A stretch of DNA of 64,000 bases from Methanosarcina acetivorans C2A (GTDB lineage: Archaea > Halobacteriota > Methanosarcinia > Methanosarcinales > Methanosarcinaceae): positions 1,798,001-1,862,000 of the forward strand of contig NC_003552.1 of the NCBI RefSeq assembly GCF_000007345.1, given 5' to 3'. Both the position numbers and the translations under genes were made by a program. Positions 28,897-37,727 of this stretch are shown here, piece by piece (position 1 is the first letter of the stretch; each line of letters begins with the position of its first letter). The notes below the pieces were generated by a model. That model worked only from the letters and a program-made list of their open reading frames with translations, did not search any database and was not told the DNA's origin.

Positions 28897-29781
28897 GTGG
28901 AAAAGATCTCAAATATCGAAGTAATAGCCCAAAAAGAATTTACTGACCATCTAAAAAGTCCTGTATTCCTTTTATTTACAGCCACTTTCATGCTGGTTGT
29001 CATTACCTGGTCGTATGTACAGGGGACGGAAGTTGAATATACTTTGAATGTTCTTGGCAGTCCTGACTTAATGAGAGGGTTTGAAGGAGTAGCAGAGGTT
29101 GTCGGCCGTTTTGCGCCAGTTATGGGTATAGTACTGGGTTTTGATGCAATTGTCAAAGAAATAAAATCCAGCTCTATGAATGTTTTACTGACACATCCTG
29201 TTTTCAGAGATAATATAATTCTTGGCAAAATCCTGGGATCAGGCTTGTGTATCTTGCTGGTGCTCTTCTTTTCCATCAATCTGGCAACCGGAGTCATGCT
29301 CATGGCTTCTGGTCTCCCAGTTACTATGCAACAAATCATAAGGATTGAGATATTCGTGATTTTGACTTTTTTTTATTCTTTAATCTTCCTTGCAATCTCT
29401 ATAATGATTTCGACAATAGCAAAAAAATCAAATAATTCCCTTATGTTCAACCTTATTTTCTGGCTTATCATAACGATATTGCTTGCCAAGTTAATCTTTG
29501 TTGTAAGTTATGCTTTTTCTGAAGATCTTAATACAGCAAATGGCCAGACTCAGATCATCAAGAACTTCTTACCTGATTATCATTTTACTTCAACTGCTGT
29601 GGGAATCAAAAGTACTGATACAGGAATGACTTCTGGAATAGGAGGGATATTTGATACCCGCTATACACTGGGAGCCTGGGCATGGGAATTCTGGCCCAAC
29701 CTGGCCTATCTTTTTGTGCTGCCATTCATCTTGCTTATAGGCTCAGTACTCGCATTTATGAAAAAGGACATAACGTACTGA
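28897..29781 (+). CDS. NosY-like ABC-2 permease (cassette B, second)
   Basis: The 294-residue protein has the IAQKEFTDHLKSPVF start, the SSMNVLLTHPVFRDNIILGK motif and six helices, ending VLAFMKKDITY. The GTG start follows AAGGAGGGAAAATT, a strong ribosome site, 12 bases after the previous gene. A hairpin terminator follows at 29842. It is likely the partner subunit of the 28024 permease and would need an ATPase from elsewhere, most simply the one at 17791. Confidence 0.87.
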   Translation: MEKISNIEVIAQKEFTDHLKSPVFLLFTATFMLVVITWSYVQGTEVEYTLNVLGSPDLMRGFEGVAEVVGRFAPVMGIVLGFDAIVKEIKSSSMNVLLTHPVFRDNIILGKILGSGLCILLVLFFSINLATGVMLMASGLPVTMQQIIRIEIFVILTFFYSLIFLAISIMISTIAKKSNNSLMFNLIFWLIITILLAKLIFVVSYAFSEDLNTANGQTQIIKNFLPDYHFTSTAVGIKSTDTGMTSGIGGIFDTRYTLGAWAWEFWPNLAYLFVLPFILLIGSVLAFMKKDITY

Positions 29782-29841
29782 AAAAAATGTTTCCACAGAG
29801 GAAGCTTTTGATTTAATGGTATAGACATTAGTATCATTTTC

Positions 29842-29862
29842 ATTCTGGTGCTATACCAGAAT
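29842..29862 (+). terminator. Hairpin terminator (second of a matching pair)
   Basis: ATTCTGGT-GCTAT-ACCAGAAT followed by AGTTATTTTTT; the arms are the same as those of the hairpin at 26222-26245. Confidence 0.65.
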
Positions 29863-29907
29863 AGTTATTTTTTAAGTCTCAAATGATGTTCAAAATATAG
29901 ATGAAAA

Positions 29908-30160
29908 GGCAATGTCGCGAATTTGATGTAAATTCTAAGTCAACTTTTTGTGTACTGTGTGTAATTTTATTCTTCCGATATGCAAATCCCGATAAACAGG
30001 ATTTATACTGTATATCGTACTCCTGCCTGCTTTATCTTCTTCAATAAGGCCTGAATCCTTTTATTTTGTCATATGCAAGTTCATTGAAGCTCTGGAAATT
30101 CTTATTTTTCGGGAAGATTGTTGTTAGTATTGCATCCTTTATACAAGAGATTCTGGCTTA
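29908..30160 (-). pseudogene. Fragments of a transposase and a membrane-anchored winged-helix regulator
   Basis: 29908-29950 matches the transposase-like fragment at 15875-15930. 29986-30160 is closely similar to the 3' end (second winged helix) of the regulator at 36105-36860 but has frame-breaking changes. Only the tail of this extra regulator copy is left. 30161-30350 shows nothing recognisable. Confidence 0.6.
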
Positions 30161-30350
30161 CCTGAATGCGTCGGAATAAGCCCCTGCTGTCCGGGTTCGA
30201 CAGGAATTAAGGGTTTGATTCACCTGGATTCCATAAATGGACCATGATTTCTCTGGGGAGTTCACAATAATGGAGTAATACTATCGATTGCTCTCAGAGA
30301 AGGACAAAACTTCTGATCGAATTCTGTGTTTTGTCTGTCATCTACTCACT

Positions 30351-31235
30351 TCACAAAGTAATATCCTTCCTGAGAAATGCAATGAAATCTATTACGAATA
30401 GTATAACCGGAGTCATTATCAGCACTACAATGTTCATCCAGAATTCTCTTAAACATTGAGTGAGAGTATATTCAGTATCAAAAATCCCTCTTATGGTTGG
30501 TTCTACGTTAACTCCCATAAAACTCAAATCAGCTCTTCCAGTCACAGCTTCTGCATAGTGATGCAGTGGTGATATATTCAAAAGTTGTGTGATCAATAAA
30601 TCTTCATTCGATGTTTGACCTGTCAATATGGCAACAACTGTCTTGATAATTGCACCAAGTAATATGCAGATAAAGATCCATACAATAATGTTGCAGGTTA
30701 GTGAATCAGTGGAGTTTTTTACTATCGTGGAGATTAAAACTGCAATTCCCAAAAATGTCACTGCATAGAAAAATGTGAAAATAGTGAACACAGCTATTCT
30801 GATTAGTTCCGTATATCCGATCTCGACTCCATAGAAGATCAAGAGTGTTCCTACAGATACAAAAACCGAAAATACGATTATAGCAGCTACCAATAACGTT
30901 GATCCGAGTAATTTCCCTGCGAGAATATTATCTCTGAATAGTGGATGAGTTAGCAACACATTCAGTGATCCAGATTTCTGTTCTCTGACAACTGCATCGA
31001 ATCCCAGAGCTATGCCAACCAATGGAGTAAATTGGGATATCATTTTGACATGAATGCTACTTAAGAGAACTGAATTGTTACCATACGCCATGGAACCGAC
31101 CATCACGGAACCAAGCATATACGTAGAGGCAAATACTATTACTGTATATGTCGCAAGCAACACCAAAAATCCATCATCTTGAAGATGGTCAGCAGCCTCT
31201 TTTTGAGCAAGCACAAGTACATTATTATTTTTCAT
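30351..31235 (-). CDS. NosY-like ABC-2 permease (cassette C, second)
   Basis: The 294-residue protein has the LAQKEAADHLQDDGF start, the SGSLNVLLTHPLFRDNILAGKLLG motif and six helices, ending DFIAFLRKDITL. GGGGTAA precedes the ATG and the gene starts 5 bases after the preceding permease. Like cassette B, this cassette has no ATPase or NEW3 gene. Confidence 0.87.
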   Translation of the reverse strand: MKNNNVLVLAQKEAADHLQDDGFLVLLATYTVIVFASTYMLGSVMVGSMAYGNNSVLLSSIHVKMISQFTPLVGIALGFDAVVREQKSGSLNVLLTHPLFRDNILAGKLLGSTLLVAAIIVFSVFVSVGTLLIFYGVEIGYTELIRIAVFTIFTFFYAVTFLGIAVLISTIVKNSTDSLTCNIIVWIFICILLGAIIKTVVAILTGQTSNEDLLITQLLNISPLHHYAEAVTGRADLSFMGVNVEPTIRGIFDTEYTLTQCLREFWMNIVVLIMTPVILFVIDFIAFLRKDITL

Positions 31236-31240
31236 TCGAG

Positions 31241-32146
31241 TTACCCCATGTCCTTTGATACATCCTGGCGCAAAAACATTATAAATGCTATTATAATTAA
31301 AAAAATAGGAGTAATAATTAAAATTAGAACATTTATCCAGAGTTCATTCCACCACTGCTTCAGCGTATATTCCATGTCAAATATCCCTCGCACGCTTGAT
31401 CTCTCACTTGAAACACCTAACAAACTCAAACCAGACACACCACTTACCGCCATAGCATAATTATGTTCTGGTGACAATTTTTGAATATCTGCATTCAGTT
31501 CTAAAAAACGTTCATTATCATCTAAATCAGTGGGTTTATGCCCAGTTATAATAGAAGCGGTGGTAGTACTAATCATACCAAATACAATACATAATATAAC
31601 CCAGATCGCTATGTTGTATACCAGTGATTTTGTTGCATTTTTTGTCACAATAGAACTAAGTATACCAAGTGACAAAAATATTGATAGATATAAGTATGTA
31701 AGAATTGCAAAGATTACCAATCGGTTTAGAATTGGTGAACTTAACTCGGTTCCTGATGCCAAAAGTATTGTTCCGAGAACTGTGAAAATTGATATAAATA
31801 CTACCAGAACTAGTGTAATCATTGCTCCAAGTGTTTTTCCAGCAATGATATTATCCCTATATATTGGATGCGTCAGAAGCACATTCAAAGATCCGGACTC
31901 CCTCTCTTTGCTAATTGCATCGAAACCAAGTGCAATTCCCATAAACGGCAAGAAGAGGGAAACAATTTGAGAGATATCAAGATAACCTCTGGATATGGCA
32001 TTCCCTTCTGGCCCAATTCCAGAACCATAACTTAAAGAAAAAACAATAATTGTGAATACAAACATAAGTATTGCGAACCCTGGGCTCCATATATTGTCTG
32101 CAAATTCTTTCTGGGCAATCACAAACATATTCCGATATTTTTCCAC
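31241..32146 (-). CDS. NosY-like ABC-2 permease (cassette C, first)
   Basis: The 301-residue protein has the IAQKEFADNIWSPGF start, the SGSLNVLLTHPIYRDNIIAGKTLG motif and six helices. The start is GTG at 32146 with GAGGGTCAATT before it, 14 bases after the TolB-4 stop. It is probably the heterodimer partner of the next permease. Confidence 0.87.
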   Translation of the reverse strand: MEKYRNMFVIAQKEFADNIWSPGFAILMFVFTIIVFSLSYGSGIGPEGNAISRGYLDISQIVSLFLPFMGIALGFDAISKERESGSLNVLLTHPIYRDNIIAGKTLGAMITLVLVVFISIFTVLGTILLASGTELSSPILNRLVIFAILTYLYLSIFLSLGILSSIVTKNATKSLVYNIAIWVILCIVFGMISTTTASIITGHKPTDLDDNERFLELNADIQKLSPEHNYAMAVSGVSGLSLLGVSSERSSVRGIFDMEYTLKQWWNELWINVLILIITPIFLIIIAFIMFLRQDVSKDMG

Positions 32147-32160
32147 AATTGACCCTCACA

Positions 32161-33765
32161 TTATTTTTCCATATGTATGCAGACGAATACAATTAATACG
32201 CCCATTAATGCAATAATTGCAGGAAATCCAGGTAGTTCAGAAGTATTTGCAGTGGCATCTTCAGTAGTATCTATTTTTGAATGTTCATCCATATCTTTTT
32301 TGATTATCGCCGTTTCGGATGCAGTACTGTTTGTGTAATTTTTGGCAGATATTTGTGTGTGGGTACCTTGTTCATGTATTTCGAAAATAATATTATCTAC
32401 AGCAACGAAGCGTCCGGATGGGTCCAAACTGAGCCTATCAAAATTCTTCGATGGTAGTGGTATGTCCCAAGTATCATGTGTGCTGGTGTTTAGTACTGAT
32501 AACTTATAATCCGTAGCAAATAGCACATCTGCGCCTTCCCAGGTGTAATAGGGCACATTCTCAATTGTCAATCTGTCTGATTCGTTGAGCAAAAACAGGT
32601 CATACGTTCTTATATAAGGTGGAGTCGTGGAGTTGGGATTAAGGCTGGTTGCTGATATATAACCGTTAGGGGCTACCATCCCATCAATTATTTTATCCTT
32701 CTTGATCAGTTTTTTCATCTTGCCGGTTATTGAGAGAGAGTATAGTGCACAAGAATCATCAGAACATTTTTTAACTAAAATCTTTTCACTGTCCGGGTAC
32801 CATTGTATCACCCTTGACGAACCCGAAGTAAAAGTTGTGATTTTTACAGGCTTCTCCAGGTCTTCATCCGCAACATATATATCGTAACTGACATCGTCAA
32901 CTTTTTCTGATGTTTTAATCTCATAGAAAATTAATCTTTTACTATCCGTACTCCATTTTTCGCCATACATTCCAACATACTTTGCAGAATAGATCTGATT
33001 AAATTCTCCATTTTCAATATCTAAAGCGATAATATCCTGACCGTTTTTTAAAAATACGATTTTCTTACCATCCGGAGACCATTCCATATCAGTTATTTCT
33101 GCGTCATCACCCGAGATGCTAAAATTTAACTCATTTTTTTCATCCAGATCGTAAATGACAATTTCTCCAGGTACGAGTGCAGCAAATTTATTTTCTATTG
33201 GGGACCATTTGAAGTTAGCTAAGTCAGATTCTAAACCTGTTACTTTTGGATCTAATTCTACCTTTTGAATAAGGTTTAGATCTTTTGACATAACATAAAG
33301 ATTGACAGATTTTATCTTATACATTCTTCCTTTTACCCACTCCACATATGCAAAATAATCGCCAGATTGGCTCCATAAAGGTGGATTAATTGTTATTCCA
33401 CCGCGACTGGAAATAAATTCTGCCCATGCAATACGCTTTATTCCGGAACCGTCCGTATTTGCTGCATAGAGTGCACCTACACAGCCATATAAATCAGGTT
33501 TCCCTTTCGGATATACATTGACAACTACATTAATCAGCATATGACTGCCGTCAGGGCTCCAGATTATATCAAAAACGGGTTTATTTCCGATCTCAAGGCG
33601 GTTCGTGTCGACAAGACCAATGATGTTTTTGCCCACTGTCTGATTCAAGTCAGACACTACGCTTACATTCGTCTGGTTTAAGCTATCGCTTGCGGAAACT
33701 GGTTGAAAAGATATGCAAACCAGAGCAATGAACATCAGTGTTAATGGGATCTGCTTATTGAACAT
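32161..33765 (-). CDS. Secreted TolB-like beta-propeller protein (TolB-4, head of cassette C)
   Basis: The 534-residue protein has a signal peptide (MFNKQIPLTLMFIALVCIS) and TolB-type blades (WSPDGSHMLINV, WSPIENKFAALV, WSPDGKKIVFLKNGQDIIALDI, WYPDSEKILVK). A Thr/Ser-rich linker and a final hydrophobic helix (FPAIIALMGVLIVFVCI) follow. ATG 33765 is chosen because GGAGGAAAGTGAA precedes it, and the longer start at 33786 would bury the signal peptide. It heads the third TolB-permease-permease cassette. The shared promoter motif is not evident upstream of it. Confidence 0.85.
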   Translation of the reverse strand: MFNKQIPLTLMFIALVCISFQPVSASDSLNQTNVSVVSDLNQTVGKNIIGLVDTNRLEIGNKPVFDIIWSPDGSHMLINVVVNVYPKGKPDLYGCVGALYAANTDGSGIKRIAWAEFISSRGGITINPPLWSQSGDYFAYVEWVKGRMYKIKSVNLYVMSKDLNLIQKVELDPKVTGLESDLANFKWSPIENKFAALVPGEIVIYDLDEKNELNFSISGDDAEITDMEWSPDGKKIVFLKNGQDIIALDIENGEFNQIYSAKYVGMYGEKWSTDSKRLIFYEIKTSEKVDDVSYDIYVADEDLEKPVKITTFTSGSSRVIQWYPDSEKILVKKCSDDSCALYSLSITGKMKKLIKKDKIIDGMVAPNGYISATSLNPNSTTPPYIRTYDLFLLNESDRLTIENVPYYTWEGADVLFATDYKLSVLNTSTHDTWDIPLPSKNFDRLSLDPSGRFVAVDNIIFEIHEQGTHTQISAKNYTNSTASETAIIKKDMDEHSKIDTTEDATANTSELPGFPAIIALMGVLIVFVCIHMEK

Positions 33766-34200
33766 TTCACTTTCCTCCATTGACATAGGTTAAGGATTCC
33801 GCTTGCCTGTATGCTATCGATTTTGGAACAGAGATTAATTCGTAATTTCTGGCACAACATCTAAATCGATACCTTATTCCATTCTCAATCAAAGCAAATT
33901 ATGGGTAACTGTTGCGTAGATAAAGATAATTTATAATGATCCCCGTTTAATAACTAGCTCATGAGTCATCATACTTATTGAGCGATATTAATCAATGTAT
34001 TATGATATAATATACATATCTAGCTTTAGAATTCAGAATTCATACATAGAAGCATAAATCGATAATCCAATGTAGTTCTTAAAATCAAACCTGTACAAGC
34101 ATGAAATATAAAAAATAAGAGAAAGGATGGATCAAACTTCTAAGGCCTGAGAAAGTATAAGACTTATTAAATATTCCAAAGATATTAGTTCAATCCTGTA
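33766..34200. other. AT-rich intergenic stretch
   Basis: No gene, clear TATA-motif match, hairpin or repeat was found here. It separates cassette C from the surface-protein remnants and must hold the promoter of TolB-4. Confidence 0.4.
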
Positions 34201-34680
34201 TCACTTTTTCCTGAGTTTCCAGCTTCCATACAAACAGATCAATCCGCCCAATAATCCAAAACCTGGAGTAGAATTATTTTCACTTGATTTATCCCCACTG
34301 GAGCTAGTTTTATTAGCAGACTCAGAATCGTTATTGTTTAAATTATTGATTTCACCAGTGTTTTTTTCTCCGGATGCCAACAAATTTGTTTCTTTCCCAA
34401 CCGTTTCTCCGTCTTCAATCATTTCTTCATCAAGTTGTAGATATCCGCTCTCTGCAAAAGCAACCGGAATATCAGTCACATTTTGTTTTCTTGCTTCTTC
34501 ATCAATTATCTGGTAAATCTCTTCAACTAAGACAGCTTTTTCTTCAGAAGGTAAACCATCGTAAATATCTACAAATAATCTGGTGAGTTCAATTCCATAT
34601 GCTACTACCTGACCTCTGTCAAAATACAGTGCGATTTTTCCTTCCGTACCGTTTTTAATCTTTTCATAGCTACCCTTCAA
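34201..34680 (-). CDS. C-terminal part of a PGF-anchored surface protein
   Basis: The frame has a short globular part (YEKIKNGTEGKIALYFDRGQ ...), an Asn/Ser-rich linker and the tail STPGFGLLGGLICLYGSWKLRKK, whose PGF motif, hydrophobic helix and basic end fit the PGF-CTERM archaeosortase signal. It has only a TTG start and no signal peptide, so the N-terminus is missing. Directly upstream lies a serine-protease fragment. Either both are pieces of one broken surface protease gene, or they are two adjacent remnants. Confidence 0.5.
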   Translation of the reverse strand: MKGSYEKIKNGTEGKIALYFDRGQVVAYGIELTRLFVDIYDGLPSEEKAVLVEEIYQIIDEEARKQNVTDIPVAFAESGYLQLDEEMIEDGETVGKETNLLASGEKNTGEINNLNNNDSESANKTSSSGDKSSENNSTPGFGLLGGLICLYGSWKLRKK

Positions 34681-34731
34681 TGAAACATGTTTTATAAGCT
34701 ACAGGAAATAAAAATTAAGTGCAATGCCTTT

Positions 34732-34992
34732 TCAAACTTTAAGAGGGTGAACACCTAAATCAGATACAACCTCCGAAAGTGGTGAGAAATAAGCATTACT
34801 ATTTAATGAACCGTGGAGAATTCCTATGATATACAAGTTATCATTTGACATGCGATATACTGGAGCTCCACTATCTCCTCCCGCAGAACTATAACTTGCC
34901 TTTACCTGATTACAATACATCCACCTCTCTTGATTTACTGTAACACCGATACCTGTAATAGTTCCACTTGTCTCACCAGTACTTATCCTTGA
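34732..34992 (-). pseudogene. Trypsin-like (S1) serine protease, C-terminal fragment
   Basis: The frame encodes SRISTGETSGTITGIGVTVN and then the active-site serine motif AGGDSGAPVYR followed by IIGILHG, as in chymotrypsin-fold proteases. Stops lie just upstream (34993-34999), and the half carrying the catalytic His and Asp is absent. It is therefore inactive. A version of the island promoter motif lies immediately upstream. Confidence 0.75.
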
Positions 34993-35010
34993 TTAGCATT
35001 ACCAGTACAC

Positions 35011-35057
35011 TTTATATAAACCCCAAAGTTTTTCACCAGATCATTTAACAATCAAAT
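35011..35057 (-). promoter_or_regulatory. Shared island promoter motif, site 7 (divergent spacing)
   Basis: Minus strand TTGATTGTTAAATGATCTGG, then a longer spacer, then TTTATATAAAG. It keeps the GATTGTTA block but spaces the TATA box further away. It precedes the protease fragment. Confidence 0.4.
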
Positions 35058-35218
35058 TTGATGTGAAAATTATGACCATATTTTTAGAAGTAATATTTAA
35101 TATGAAGAGTCATTTGATTCCCTGGTAGAAATCTTAAATATATGGAAAAGCCGCGCTCTTCAAAGGCATTTTTATTTTTTTTGGAATGAGATCTGATTAT
35201 TTGGAATACAAAAACTAC

Positions 35219-35261
35219 AGTAAGGGCTACATTCTTAATTGACATGTTTCAGGCATGTAAT
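35219..35261 (-). pseudogene. Tiny remnant of a Yip1-like gene
   Basis: The stretch matches the region of the intact gene at 37728-38408 that encodes HARNMSIKNSSLTV, with Arg replaced by a stop. It shows that a further copy once lay here. The rest of 35058-35520 shows no gene. Confidence 0.55.
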
Positions 35262-35520
35262 CCAGAATCAACTAATTTTATATTACTAAATCTTCTTTGG
35301 AAATAAAAATATGAACTTGCTACCTGAAAATTAAAGGTTTATTCCGGTAGCGTCAAAAAATGTGTCTTCCAATGTGAGAGAATTTTCTCTAAGTTTGAAA
35401 ACCCGGCTTTCACTTTCATTCTCCGATTATATTCAAAAAAATAGAAATGAGTAAACCTTTCCTATATCAGAATAAAAGATTGAAGTTTTCATTTCTTTTT
35501 AAGCGCAAGTGACTTATTTA

Positions 35521-35943
35521 TTACAACATTCTAAAATATTGTGTATTGAGGTATCTCCAAATTAAAGGAAAAGGACTTATAGTCAAACTTTTAGTTTTTC
35601 GGGATGTTTCCGATAGCGATTTGTAAATCTCAGTAATTATAATAACAATCGGGGCTACTATTATGCTAAATCCTAATACCTTGACAACCGAAGCCACCAA
35701 TCTGCCGAAATTTGTTTGCAGAACCGTATCTCCATATCCAGTAGTAAGAAGTGTTGTGATAGCCCAGTAGACACTTGAGGATCTACTGATAAAACCGCCA
35801 GTTTCTCCTTCTACAAAATATATTAGAACCCCTGAGATTAGCGTCAAACTCAGAATCGTAAATAGAAATGCAATTATTTTGCGACAACTCCCATGAAAAA
35901 TTCTTATAAGAAGGTTGCTTGAAATTATACTACCACCAATCAA
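35521..35943 (-). CDS. Minimal two-helix potassium-channel-like protein (copy 2)
   Basis: The 140-residue protein is like copy 1 (7372-7722): helix, pore loop with TTGYGD, helix, and then a basic tail of about 30 residues that copy 1 lacks. It has no S1-S4 voltage sensor. The start is again TTG at the same position in the alignment. That two diverged copies both keep the pore and the frame suggests selection, and argues against simple decay. Confidence 0.6.
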   Translation of the reverse strand: MIGGSIISSNLLIRIFHGSCRKIIAFLFTILSLTLISGVLIYFVEGETGGFISRSSSVYWAITTLLTTGYGDTVLQTNFGRLVASVVKVLGFSIIVAPIVIIITEIYKSLSETSRKTKSLTISPFPLIWRYLNTQYFRML

Positions 35944-36104
35944 ATTTTTACAGTAAAATTATTTAATAGTTGTATGAACACTGAATTATATGAATAAAAA
36001 TCAGATCCTGTTTATGGGAAGGTTCAGAATATAAATCCAGGTATATTATGAAATTTCAGCAAGAAACCATTATTTTAAAGTGCTTTCCTTTAATTGAACC
36101 TTTA

Positions 36105-36860
36105 TTAAAAGGATTTCATGTACGTTTTTTCGATTAAATCCCGATAAACAGGATTTATACTGTATATCGTACTCCTGCCTACTTTATCTTCTTCAATAAG
36201 ACCCGAATCCTTTAATTTTGTCATATGCCAGTTCATTGCAGCTCTGGAAATTCCTATTTCTTGGGAAAGGTCGCCGTTGGTATTGCATTTATTATGCAAT
36301 ATGTTCAAGATTATATTGCGGGTCATCTCATTTTGAAGGGATGAAATAACCAATTTTTCATTCTCTCCATATGTGAAATTATTCTGGAAATATCTGGTAT
36401 TTCCGTGATTGCTGTGAGCCTCAATCAACTTTTTTTCTTCCAGAACGTTGAGATGATAGCGCAGAGTCCCTCTGTTAATATCCAGATTATTTGCCATCTC
36501 ACTGATACAGGTTCCGGGATTAACTTTAATAAATGAAAATATGAATTTTCTCTTTAAAACCCCAACAGCATTTGAATGATCAGCTACTCGAAATCCGAGT
36601 ATTGCGAAAAGAAACTTTGCAGGAAGAACCACTATATCTACTATCGACAGTATGTTCATTACAGCTAACCAGAGTAGAAAATGCCAGTATGGTTCTATAG
36701 TGTCCTCTACTATCTGTACATCTTCTCCAGCTACAGATGCTCCAAATTCGTCGCCTGGAGCTGGAAGTACAATATATTCTGTAGCTTCGGCTGTCAATAT
36801 AATAAATAAAGAGAAAAAGCAAAGGAGATAGAGTCTCCTATAATTAATGTAATGCAACAC
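36105..36860 (-). CDS. Membrane-anchored winged-helix regulator, copy 3
   Basis: The protein of about 251 residues has a signal-anchor helix (LYLLCFFSLFIILTAEA), an external loop with GASVAGEDVQIVEDT, a second hydrophobic stretch, and tandem winged helices (CISEMANNLDINRGTLRYHLNVL and NTNGDLSQEIGISRAAMNWHMTKL). No ATG is available; GTG 36860 or TTG 36857 lies inside the end of the upstream beta-sandwich gene, giving a 14-17 base overlap and coupling. This is the intact form of the two-gene unit. The regulator probably senses a signal at the membrane through its secreted partner. DNA targets are unknown, but the shared promoter motif is an obvious candidate. Confidence 0.8.
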   Translation of the reverse strand: MLHYINYRRLYLLCFFSLFIILTAEATEYIVLPAPGDEFGASVAGEDVQIVEDTIEPYWHFLLWLAVMNILSIVDIVVLPAKFLFAILGFRVADHSNAVGVLKRKFIFSFIKVNPGTCISEMANNLDINRGTLRYHLNVLEEKKLIEAHSNHGNTRYFQNNFTYGENEKLVISSLQNEMTRNIILNILHNKCNTNGDLSQEIGISRAAMNWHMTKLKDSGLIEEDKVGRSTIYSINPVYRDLIEKTYMKSF

Positions 36861-37329
36861 TAAATGTGTAGTCCTCGGTTCCACTGACTGATTCTCCATA
36901 GACTTTGAACTTCCAGGTTCCCTGTTCTATGTATCCCTGAGGAGGGTATATATTAAAACGTATCCGAGCGTCATCATTATCATGGAAAGTTCCGATTTTG
37001 CTTCCAGACGGAGTATAAATACTAAGAGTCAGGGAATCACTCGTATCTCCCCAGTCTAAATCCACTTCAAGATAATTTACTCCGGAGCCTACATTTACAT
37101 TATGAGTTATGGTCTGTCCCTGAGTTATATACTGAGTTGACCGTAAAGAAGAGATAGTCTCTGTACCAGGAGAATTTTTTACCCAGGGACTAACAATGTA
37201 CTCTATTCCAGCAGAAGCCGGAGAATCTTCCGTGTCAGAATTTTCCGCGTGTTCCTCTTCGGCTGAAACCGCAGGCACAGCCATCAATCCTATAATTATG
37301 CATAATACACATATTTTCCAGGCTTTCAT
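36844..37329 (-). CDS. Secreted beta-sandwich protein paired with the membrane regulator
   Basis: The 161-residue protein has a signal peptide (MKAWKICVLCIIIGLMAVPA) ending near VSAEEE, then a single sandwich domain (NVNVGSGVNYLEVDLDWGDT, LTLSIYTPSGSKIG, GTWKFKVYGESVSGTEDYTF) that resembles pre-peptidase C-terminal or P-type domains. It has no anchor and no protease domain. ATG 37329 follows GGGTGATACT. A TATA box 33 bases upstream implies a leader of about 10 bases. The 3' end overlaps the regulator gene. It is the intact paralogue of the gene split by IS21 at 12653-15349. Confidence 0.85.
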   Translation of the reverse strand: MKAWKICVLCIIIGLMAVPAVSAEEEHAENSDTEDSPASAGIEYIVSPWVKNSPGTETISSLRSTQYITQGQTITHNVNVGSGVNYLEVDLDWGDTSDSLTLSIYTPSGSKIGTFHDNDDARIRFNIYPPQGYIEQGTWKFKVYGESVSGTEDYTFSVALH

Positions 37330-37361
37330 AGTATCACCCAAAAAACCTAAAAAGTCCAGAC

Positions 37362-37396
37362 ATATAAGTTTTATGGCCATAGTCTTTAACAATCAG
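37362..37396 (-). promoter_or_regulatory. Shared island promoter motif, site 8 (beta-sandwich/regulator operon)
   Basis: Minus strand CTGATTGTTAAAGACTATGG, CCAT, AAAACTTATATG. It is the clearest promoter in the set because the start codon lies only 33 bases downstream of the TATA box. 37397-37727 otherwise shows no gene. Confidence 0.7.
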
Positions 37397-37727
37397 TGCC
37401 ACCTCTCAGAATTAGCGTTATCTTTTTTTATGAAAAAGTATTGTAAAAAGAAAGAAAACTCCCCGAGAAAAAGACATCATAAGACCTTTTATCCTGCATT
37501 ACTTAGCAAAGAAATGAGAGATTATGAGAATGTATTTTCATTCTCAATGTCAGAATAAAATCGTAAATATTATAAACTATTCTGAGACAACTATAAACTG
37601 TTTTCAAGCTCATATTCTTATTTTGCACTCATAGAATTCCATGATTTCCATGATAATAAGAAATCTGGTCGTTTGAATTGCGCCCTACAGGATATGATAA
37701 CACTCTTTTTGTTTTATTGTTACACAA

